DNA of 64,000 nt from Acidobacteriota bacterium. GTDB lineage: Bacteria > Acidobacteriota > Terriglobia > Terriglobales > Acidobacteriaceae. The notes below the pieces were generated by a model, which ran no database searches, was not told the DNA's origin, and saw only the letters and a list, made by a program, of their open reading frames with translations. Each line of letters begins with the position of its first letter. Within the stretch, counting starts at the first letter, position 1. Location: NCBI GenBank assembly GCA_021818585.1, contig JAKATU010000043.1, positions 39,969 through 103,968 of the forward strand, written 5' to 3'. Below are positions 57,315-64,000 of this stretch, piece after piece. The position numbers were made by a program, and so were the translations under genes.

Positions 57315-60300
57315 ATGGGCAAACACACGCGTAGGGGATTTCTTGAGCTACTAGGCAAAGGGGCTGCTCTGAGTGGCGCGGCTAAACTTTCACCGCAGTA
57401 TGCTCAAACAACGTCGCCATGGAGGAAGACTTCCAATTCCAAAGTGACGGTACTGACGCGAGACGAGTTGTTGGACGGTTGGGTCAATACCGATCGAACC
57501 TACCGGCCACATACGCGATGGTGGTGGCCGGGCAATGCAGTCACCAAGGATGGCATTCGGTGGGAACTGGACCAGATGCATCAGCAGGGTCTCGGTGGCG
57601 TTGAGTTGATGACTCCATGGCGGATGTATGCGGATGGCAATATCGATTACTTATCCAAAGAGCATCTGGATTTGATTGCGTTTACGATCCGCGAAGCCGG
57701 CAAGAGGGATATGGAAGTTGCTTTCAGCTTCTGCCCGGGCTGGAAGTTTGGTGGATTCTGGGTCCCTCCGACGCAAAGGAGCAAGGTGCTGGGACAAGGC
57801 TGGAAGGACGTGCACGGACCCGCTACTTATAAGGATGAGCTGCCAGAATACAAGCCGCAGGCGGAAGGTGAACTAAGCCCAGACTTTGTTTCGGATGCTC
57901 CGGATGAAAACAAAATCGTTGCTGTCGTTGCAGCCAAAGTCAATGGGGATGCACTAGACGGAGCGTCGCTGGTGGATTTGACGCATCTGGTGCAAGGGAA
58001 CAGAATCGACTGGCAGGTTCCTGAAGGCACGTGGCGGCTGATGACGTATCGGCTGAAATACACCGGGGAACTGTGTGCGACGACGGAGAATTTTCCACGT
58101 AAGCAGTGGGTATTGGATCACTTCAGCGCGGAAGCGGTGCGGAATTATTGCCAGTACCTGGGCGGCAAGCTTTATGAGTCCTGCGGGTTGGAATTTGGGA
58201 ATTTACTCGACACATTGTTTTCTGACAGTTTCGAGGTCATGGTCTTTCCAGGCTCGATCCATTGGAGCAATGCCGCACTACAGGAGTTTAAGCGCTACAA
58301 GGGATATGACCTGACCCAGTACCTGCCCGCTATCTGGTGGAATATCGGTGAACTGACCCCGAAGATCCGTTATGACGTGAACGATTTTCTGGGATGGCTA
58401 GGTATTCAAGCCTTCTTCAAGCCGTTTATCGAGTGGGGTAAAGAGCACAATATCGATGCCCGCATACAGCCGTACTACAGGTTTACAGAGGAGCTGATTC
58501 ATGGGGCGGGCCTTGCCCCGAGGCCGGAGATGGAGGTGACGACTCCCAACTTTACTGTGGAAATGAATCCACGGAAATCTGTCGCTGCAGGCGGGCATCT
58601 TTATGGCCGGAAGATCATTTCGGCAGAAGCCTATACGTTCCTGCATCCGCAGCGCTACCGTAACACACTCGAAGAGATGAAGATCGCTTCGGATGCTTTT
58701 ATGAGAGATGGAGCAACGCAGTTATACAATCACGGCTACGTGTACTCGCCGGAGATGCATGTTGCGCCATCTCGGGACGTACCCTGGGCAGACAGAATCA
58801 GCCACTGGAATACATGGTGGAAGGACTATCACCATTTAACTGCATATCTGACGAGATGCTGTTACCTGTTGCGACAAGGTAGTTTTGTCGGTGATGTTCT
58901 GGTGTACTCTCCGCAGGCAAATGTCTGGACTGAAAAAGTACTTTTTAACAATGATCCGCGCGTCATGCCTTATGGAAATGTGGGGCAAATACTTGTGGCC
59001 AACGGTTACGATTTCGACCCGGTGAATGATGATGTTCTGCAAAATCATATTCAGATTAAGGATGGTCAATTCCATATACAGGGCATGCAGTATCGCTTCC
59101 TGATTCTTCCTTCCACGGCCGCAGTCCCAGTGGAGACGATGGAGGTTGTTCGTAAATTTGTTTTCAGTGGAGGGGTGGTCATTGCCCTGGGTGAGCAGCC
59201 CGCTGTCTCTGTCGGGCTTACCGATCATGAGCGGAATGATGAACGGGTGCGGCACATTTCTGAAGAGCTGTTTGGACCGAGCGGACAGGGAAAGAGCTAC
59301 CCCCAGGGTGGAAGGACCTATACGATTCCGGATTACGAAATCCCAAGCTATGACGCGGAGGAGAAGGGTTTTCATCCGACGGAAGCTCCCTTGGTGCCCG
59401 AATATTCTGTAAAGGATGTGAAGGAGTGTCTGAGCGGTGGCGGTAGCTCGCCAACAATTGAGATGAAACCGCCTGAGCGTGCGATGATCCACGCAATCAA
59501 TACACATTTACGGCCGGATTTTGCTATTCGGGGCAATCTGACCAGTGCGGGTTTGACCTTTATTCATCGCAAGATCGGCGATTGTGATTTATATTTCGTC
59601 ACCAATCTGTCTCCAGATACTGTCGAAACTGTTATCTCATTTCGGGCTCCTGGGAAAACCCCGGAAGTCTGGGAACCGATGACGGGGGCGATATCTCCTG
59701 TGTATGTGTATTCGCCTAAGTCCGATTGCGTTGAGGTTCCAGTTAAGTTTCTGCCCTATGGGTCCAGGTTCTACTTGTTCAGGCCTGGCACGGCAGGGGT
59801 TCGTTTGAGCGAATCGACACTCGCAGAAGTACGCAGTCTCAACCATGGTGAACTGATAGGTATATCAAGCAGCAATAGTCATGTGAAGATAAGTGTACTT
59901 GATGGAAATCGCAGGATCACAGGGAGGGCCGTGGTAAAAGGGCTCCCGACTCCGCATGCGATTGCAGGTATCTGGAAGATGGAACTGGAAGGCTACCGGT
60001 TCGAAAGATTCGTGGAGGAAATGCAAGAGCTGAAATCCTGGACAGACAATCCAAGGGCAAAAATGTTTTCAGGAACAGGGCAATATAGTTTGAGCTTTGA
60101 GGTGCCCAAGGATTTTCTGGAAATAGAAACCGAGGTATTTCTCGATCTTGGTGTCGTCGGCAATGTTGCCGCCCTGGAGGTGAACGGCCGGCTGGCCGGT
60201 GTTGTGTGGATGAGGCCATACACGCTGCATGTTACTAAGTTGCTGCGGGCTGGAATGAATCAGCTGAATGTCCGTGTGACCAACACTTTAATTAACTACG

Positions 60301-60494
60301 TGTCGCAACTTGAGAAGCTGCCCGGGGTTCCCGCGACGTTGGTTCCGCATTACGGGAAAACCACCGACATATATAAATCAGGAGCCCTTGAATGGCTTCA
60401 TCGTGAGAAAAACTTCAGCCCACTGCCTCCGTCCGGGCTACTGGGGCCAGTAACCTTATTTGCCCGCAAACGGGTCACAGTGAAGCTAAGTTAG
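57315..60494 (+). CDS. GH106-like alpha-L-rhamnosidase
   Basis: A protein of 1059 residues with a twin-arginine signal (HTRRGFLELLGKGAALSGAA). The N-terminal domain starts with the family region TRWWWPGNAVTKDGIRWELD and GGVELMTPWRMY. It continues with a large barrel (LEFGNLLDTLFSDSFEVM, EVTTPNFTVE, ISAEAYTFLHP) and C-terminal beta-sandwich domains with a galactose-binding-like fold (FEVPKDFLEIETEVFLDLG). GH106 enzymes remove terminal alpha-L-rhamnose, often from rhamnogalacturonan. The substrate is inferred. Start ATG at 57315. Confidence 0.85.
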   Translation: MGKHTRRGFLELLGKGAALSGAAKLSPQYAQTTSPWRKTSNSKVTVLTRDELLDGWVNTDRTYRPHTRWWWPGNAVTKDGIRWELDQMHQQGLGGVELMTPWRMYADGNIDYLSKEHLDLIAFTIREAGKRDMEVAFSFCPGWKFGGFWVPPTQRSKVLGQGWKDVHGPATYKDELPEYKPQAEGELSPDFVSDAPDENKIVAVVAAKVNGDALDGASLVDLTHLVQGNRIDWQVPEGTWRLMTYRLKYTGELCATTENFPRKQWVLDHFSAEAVRNYCQYLGGKLYESCGLEFGNLLDTLFSDSFEVMVFPGSIHWSNAALQEFKRYKGYDLTQYLPAIWWNIGELTPKIRYDVNDFLGWLGIQAFFKPFIEWGKEHNIDARIQPYYRFTEELIHGAGLAPRPEMEVTTPNFTVEMNPRKSVAAGGHLYGRKIISAEAYTFLHPQRYRNTLEEMKIASDAFMRDGATQLYNHGYVYSPEMHVAPSRDVPWADRISHWNTWWKDYHHLTAYLTRCCYLLRQGSFVGDVLVYSPQANVWTEKVLFNNDPRVMPYGNVGQILVANGYDFDPVNDDVLQNHIQIKDGQFHIQGMQYRFLILPSTAAVPVETMEVVRKFVFSGGVVIALGEQPAVSVGLTDHERNDERVRHISEELFGPSGQGKSYPQGGRTYTIPDYEIPSYDAEEKGFHPTEAPLVPEYSVKDVKECLSGGGSSPTIEMKPPERAMIHAINTHLRPDFAIRGNLTSAGLTFIHRKIGDCDLYFVTNLSPDTVETVISFRAPGKTPEVWEPMTGAISPVYVYSPKSDCVEVPVKFLPYGSRFYLFRPGTAGVRLSESTLAEVRSLNHGELIGISSSNSHVKISVLDGNRRITGRAVVKGLPTPHAIAGIWKMELEGYRFERFVEEMQELKSWTDNPRAKMFSGTGQYSLSFEVPKDFLEIETEVFLDLGVVGNVAALEVNGRLAGVVWMRPYTLHVTKLLRAGMNQLNVRVTNTLINYVSQLEKLPGVPATLVPHYGKTTDIYKSGALEWLHREKNFSPLPPSGLLGPVTLFARKRVTVKLS

Positions 60495-60595
60495 TTGCGG
60501 CCGTTTTGTCAGTATCTTTCGTTCCACATTTGTATTTACTGAAAGGAGTTTACTGGCAATGCAGGATAGAAATCATCAGAGACAGGGAGATACCA

Positions 60596-61636
60596 ATGAC
60601 AAACAGTAGTGAAAATAAAATGAAAGTGCGAGCATTTACTTTAAGTATATTGATGCTCTTCGTATCTACGGGAGTACAGGCTCGAGCCTACAACAGGCAT
60701 TATCCACCTCCGCCGGCGAAGAAAAATGTCACCATCTCCAATGGTGGACTTTCTGTTACATTCAATATTGCCTGGGGCGCTGTCGTGGTAGCGGTCAAGA
60801 ATCGCAATATCGCGCATGGACTGAACCTGGTGGATACGCACGATGTAGGACGCGAACTGCAGGTCGATCAGTTTTTAGAATTGACAAAGGACGATCATCG
60901 CAGCCTGATCATTAACCCTACTCAGGCGGGTGCTCAAGGACATCAGAGGTTTTATCAGCACCCTAACGGAATTAAGCATCCCGAGACGGGTAGCAAGGTC
61001 GTGAAGTGGAAGGCGGGCCAGAGCCATTTCCATGCGATTATTCATCCGCTGGACTACGACACCGGAAAGCCGACGAACTGGGTATATGTAGAGGACGTAC
61101 AGATTGACTCCAAAGGGGTCGCTCATTTTCATTTCACCTTCTATAACCACGAGTCAAAGACTTACCTGATGAATTCGGAAGTGCCCACGCTTTATTCGGA
61201 CTGGACCGATGCATTTCTATATCCTCTGGTTTCTCCGTACGGACCCGCTGGCAAAACTCTTTGTAGTCAAGTGGGTGCGAAATGGCCGGTCAGAATGGTA
61301 CATGCAGACCACTGGCCTGGAGGTCACCTGAAATCCAAGGGGTGGATCGCCAACATCGATACCAAAGATAACATCGGCATTTTCTACACCACGCCGGTGG
61401 GTTTGTCGGAAACATACGGTGTATTTCCAACGGCTGCATTTCGTGGCAAAAATCCACTCGGCAAAACAAATGTAGCGGTTGGACACCAGACCTCGTATCG
61501 AGGAGAGATTTATTCCATTGATTTTTCTGTGCTGGTGAGTACGCCGAAACTAGGGCCGACGCTCATTTCCAGGCAGCCTGCGGCGGTGCTTACGGTTATA
61601 CGCAACCAACCACCAGCGGTATCAGGAAGAAAGTAA
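60596..61636 (+). CDS. Secreted protein of unknown family, carbohydrate-island type B
   Basis: A 346-residue protein with a signal peptide (TLSILMLFVSTGVQA). The body is beta-rich with LNLVDTHDVGRELQVDQF, INPTQAGAQGH and a His-rich SHFHAIIHPLDYD. It shares the NPTQAG motif and the preceding strand layout with the protein at 55796, so the two may be distant relatives. No catalytic signature known to me is seen. The ATG at 60596 has AGGGAGA upstream. It lies between the rhamnosidase and the sulfatase genes in the same direction. Confidence 0.72.
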   Translation: MTNSSENKMKVRAFTLSILMLFVSTGVQARAYNRHYPPPPAKKNVTISNGGLSVTFNIAWGAVVVAVKNRNIAHGLNLVDTHDVGRELQVDQFLELTKDDHRSLIINPTQAGAQGHQRFYQHPNGIKHPETGSKVVKWKAGQSHFHAIIHPLDYDTGKPTNWVYVEDVQIDSKGVAHFHFTFYNHESKTYLMNSEVPTLYSDWTDAFLYPLVSPYGPAGKTLCSQVGAKWPVRMVHADHWPGGHLKSKGWIANIDTKDNIGIFYTTPVGLSETYGVFPTAAFRGKNPLGKTNVAVGHQTSYRGEIYSIDFSVLVSTPKLGPTLISRQPAAVLTVIRNQPPAVSGRK

Positions 61637-61758
61637 GTGACTCTACGATCCAATAGCGATCTGCTCGGAAAGGATCCCCGCAAAGCTCCTACCAGAAAGT
61701 AAGCGCGGGACTCCCAGAATCGACGAATACACAGCTACGGAAGGAATATAGGTATCTT

Positions 61759-63249
61759 ATGACGATCAAGGCGAAGAGTTCCCTTGAGATGGACAGGCGT
61801 GAGTTTGTGAAGAGCCTGGGCGCAGCGACTGCAGTTTCGGCATCGTCTTTTTCATCTAGGTCGAATCGAAATAAATCTCCCAATGTCATCCTGATGATCT
61901 GCGATGATCTGGGATCAGCGGACTTAGGTTGCTATGGTTCGAATCTTCCCACGCCAAATCTGGATCGGTTGGCTGGAGAAGGAGCGCAAATGATGCGCTG
62001 TAATACGGCACATCCTATCTGTTCGGCGGCCAGGGCTGCTTTGTTGACAGGTCGTTACGCTCCCCGAAGCAATACAAGGTCGGTGTATTTTCCCCAAGAT
62101 AAGGACGGTATGAACCTGGACGAAACGACGCTGGCGAATCTGTTTCATGATAAGGGGTATCGCACACAGGCCATCGGGAAGTGGCATTTGGGCAGTGAGC
62201 CGCAGTATTTACCCACGAGTAGGGGATTTGACCATTATTATGGGGTGCCCTGGAGCGTGGACATGCACCCGCTTCCTTTGATTGTGGATAAAGAAATTAT
62301 AGAGCCGAACACGGACCGGCTGACGCTGACTCCGCGCTACACGATGGAAGCTCTCAAGTTTCTGGAGCAGCCTTCGGATGATCCATTTTTCCTCTACCTG
62401 GCTTACTCGTATCCGCATAATCCAGCTGCTGCCTCCAAAAAGTTTCAAGGCCGTTCCGGTTTTGCCGAGTATGGCGATGCCGTGGAGGAGATTGACTGGA
62501 GCGTGAGAGAAATCATGAAATCACTGGAACGCATCGGCCAGGTGGATAACACGATTGTGATCTTCACCGGCGACCACGGACCGTGGTTCCAGGGCAGTCC
62601 AGGGGAGCTGCGCGGGCGCAAGGGATCGAGCTTTGAGGGCGGCAGTCGTATTCCGATGCTGATGCGTTGGCCTGGGCATATTCCCGCAGGCCACAAGGTA
62701 GACGGCTGGATGATGAACATGGACGTTTTTCCGACGTTGGGGAAATGGTGCGGACTGGAGGAGCCGCGTCTGCCGCTGGATGGTGTCAACGTTTCGGATC
62801 TGATCGTGGGGAAACGTGCCGAGGTTGAACGAAAGCCAATCATATACTTCAGCATTAGCGGTACGGGTTACGATTACGTACCTCAGTGCATTCGATCCGG
62901 AAACTGGAAGATGCGCATCGCGCAGTACACGCGCGAGATTTATGTGCTGCAAAACATGGGTCCTACCTATATGTTGCCCAAACCGGAATTGTATCGTCTG
63001 GATCTGGATCCAACAGAAAGCTATGACATTGCGACCTATCATCGAGAGAAGCTGGAAGCCTTGCATTCACATCTTGATCCAATGATGGCTACTTTCCCTG
63101 AGCGGGTGCAAAATGTCTACACGGAGCTACGACACAGGGTTGGAACCAATCACACGCCTCCTGCGGCTGCTCCATTTATCCCGAAGGCGGATAAAGAGAA
63201 AATCCTTCAACGCGAATGGCGCGCAATGAGTAAGACTAAGGCAAGGTGA
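61759..63249 (+). CDS. Type I sulfatase with CSAAR formylglycine motif
   Basis: A 496-residue sulfatase with a twin-arginine signal (DRREFVKSLGAATAVSAS). Metal ligands are in MICDDLG (Asp49-Asp50) and FTGDHG. The motif converted to formylglycine is normally C-x-P-S-R; here it is C88-S-A-A-R92 in HPICSAARAALLTGR, the C-x-A-x-R form used by the radical-SAM maturase type. GKWHLG follows. It should remove sulfate from a polymer or oligomer. No maturase gene is nearby. It is the last intact gene of the island. Confidence 0.9.
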   Translation: MTIKAKSSLEMDRREFVKSLGAATAVSASSFSSRSNRNKSPNVILMICDDLGSADLGCYGSNLPTPNLDRLAGEGAQMMRCNTAHPICSAARAALLTGRYAPRSNTRSVYFPQDKDGMNLDETTLANLFHDKGYRTQAIGKWHLGSEPQYLPTSRGFDHYYGVPWSVDMHPLPLIVDKEIIEPNTDRLTLTPRYTMEALKFLEQPSDDPFFLYLAYSYPHNPAAASKKFQGRSGFAEYGDAVEEIDWSVREIMKSLERIGQVDNTIVIFTGDHGPWFQGSPGELRGRKGSSFEGGSRIPMLMRWPGHIPAGHKVDGWMMNMDVFPTLGKWCGLEEPRLPLDGVNVSDLIVGKRAEVERKPIIYFSISGTGYDYVPQCIRSGNWKMRIAQYTREIYVLQNMGPTYMLPKPELYRLDLDPTESYDIATYHREKLEALHSHLDPMMATFPERVQNVYTELRHRVGTNHTPPAAAPFIPKADKEKILQREWRAMSKTKAR

Positions 63250-63349
63250 AATAGGAATGACCTGTTGAACGGCGCTGGGCGTGACGGTGGCTTCCATGGC
63301 GCCACCCGCTTTTGCCGGTAAACCGATAGCGCATATGGAGAACAGAACG

Positions 63350-63447
63350 GGTAGTGGCAAGCGAGGCCTGCGCGTGGGCAAGCAGCGCGTGCAGCGGCTG
63401 ATGCAGGAGTATGGTATCCGTGCGCGCGGCACGCGGCGCTTCCGTGA
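63350..63447 (+). pseudogene. IS3-family transposase OrfB fragment
   Basis: GLRVGKQRVQRLMQEYGIRA then RGTRRFR matches the HTH-side region of IS3/IS407-group OrfB. Only about 30 codons remain. The frame runs on into unrelated sequence where an IS256 fragment in the opposite direction begins. Confidence 0.75.
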
Positions 63448-63553
63448 TGTCCTCGACGCGGCGCACGCTCGCGCCCGCCAAGTACATCTCGATCAGCGCC
63501 TCTTCGACCGATGACTCGCGCCGACGATAACGTTCAATGATCGCCGTTTCAAA
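63434..63553 (-). pseudogene. IS256-family transposase fragment
   Basis: FETAIIERYRRRESSVEEAL then IEMYLAGASVRRVEDITEA is the conserved early region of IS256 (Mutator) transposases. About 40 codons remain, and the homology ends at the boundary with the IS3 fragment. Confidence 0.8.
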
Positions 63554-63605
63554 GTACGCGTTCGTGCAAAGCCATGATTGACGGGTCTGTTGCAGGCGGG
63601 ATAGG

Positions 63606-63881
63606 CTATATAGCCAGATTGGCGGCGTAGGCAGCTGGGGTGAGGCCGGCCAGCGCTTGGATAGAGCGATCAGCCAGCTCGGGCAGCATGTCTGCCAGGT
63701 ACTGGCGAACGGGGATGCCCAGCTTGCGGCATCTCTCGACGATCGAGAAGAGAGCTGCGATCTTCGGCCCGGCTTCTTTGCTTCCCACATGCAGCCAGTT
63801 ACGCCTTCCGATTGCAATTGGCCTCATTGAATTTTCGGCCCAGTTCGTCGATAGTTCGACGACTGGATGCTTGTGAAGGGC
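63606..63881 (-). pseudogene. IS66-family transposase C-terminal fragment
   Basis: HPVVELSTNWAENSMRPIA, GRRNWLHVGSKEAGPKIAAL and the end LADRSIQALAGLTPAAYAA match the C-terminus of IS66 TnpC. The natural end is present, but an in-frame TAG lies at about 63884 and the catalytic core is absent. Confidence 0.82.
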
Positions 63882-63931
63882 CTAGTTTTCCTGTACCAAG
63901 TCTGATGTTAGTCCGCGGCTGTTTTCGGTTT

Positions 63932-63963
63932 CAGCCAGTATGCGGCTAGCCGCATACTGGCTG
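63932..63963. repeat. Perfect 32-bp palindrome
   Basis: CAGCCAGTATGCGGCT and AGCCGCATACTGGCTG are exact reverse complements with no spacer. It follows the IS66 fragment. It could be a hairpin, a recombination or insertion hot spot, or a target of IS110/IS1111-type elements. Confidence 0.8.
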
Positions 63964-64000
63964 GCGAACTCACTTGGTGTCCTGTCCGCGAGAGATGCGT

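Larger units (their letters stand above)
44436..63249. other. Polysaccharide-utilisation island
   Basis: About 19 kb of co-located carbohydrate-active genes, GH3, GH35, TonB-dependent receptor, GH106-like, sulfatases and unknown secreted proteins. Codon use is visibly less GC-rich than the core genes to the left, and both ends carry transposase debris. The leftward group (GH3, sulfatase remnant, GH35) and the rightward group (receptor onward) diverge from the 811-base gap at 50935-51745. That gap shows no regulator gene. Confidence 0.7.

Noticed and set aside
1..64000. tRNA, rRNA or CRISPR arrays
   Set aside because: Looked for by eye in all gaps; none has the needed motifs or spaced repeats.

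Overview
The window is 64 kb of a high-GC bacterial chromosome, most likely from Acidobacteriota (Terriglobia/Acidobacteriaceae). The main reasons are an Oar-like TonB-dependent receptor with an N-terminal carboxypeptidase-regulatory-like domain, kinases of the HGH-K-P type, and house-keeping protein sequences of acidobacterial character. No rRNA, tRNA or CRISPR array was seen.

Region 1 (1-43.4 kb) is ordinary core chromosome with GC-rich codon use and many short or overlapping gene junctions. It starts inside recG. An arginine-to-putrescine set follows (pyruvoyl arginine decarboxylase, N-carbamoylputrescine amidase, agmatine deiminase). Next come an orphan Imm53-type immunity gene, tadA, a phosphoribosyltransferase-hydrolase fusion, mutT, a HAD phosphatase with a leaderless BtuF-like binding protein, two tandem Xer recombinases, a Phd/VapC toxin-antitoxin pair and secA. 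The middle part holds tsaC/sua5, a class A penicillin-binding protein, proS, an AsmA protein, a free-standing B12-binding domain, a membrane pseudokinase fused to a TonB-C-like domain, a polyprenyl synthase, yajQ, tatD, metG and argS. It ends with pyrD, otsB-otsA, an RsbW/RsbV-like pair, and an MgtE-N/CBS protein beside an unusual Nramp transporter.

Region 2 (about 43.6-63.3 kb) is visibly less GC-rich and reads as an acquired polysaccharide-utilisation island. A degenerate IS5-type transposase lies at its left edge and fragments of IS3, IS256 and IS66 transposases at its right edge. The cargo is a GH3 enzyme, a GH35 beta-galactosidase with an FN3 domain, a large TonB-dependent receptor, a GH106-like alpha-L-rhamnosidase, an intact sulfatase, two broken sulfatase genes, and two secreted proteins of unknown family. 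The inferred job is capture and stripping of a sulfated polymer containing galactose and rhamnose. The broken sulfatases and IS debris show the locus has been rearranged.

Region 3 (63.3-64.0 kb) is IS debris plus a perfect 32-bp palindrome.

Gene calls rest on motif recognition by eye. Starts were chosen from Shine-Dalgarno-like sequence, overlaps and family length, and several remain uncertain as noted.
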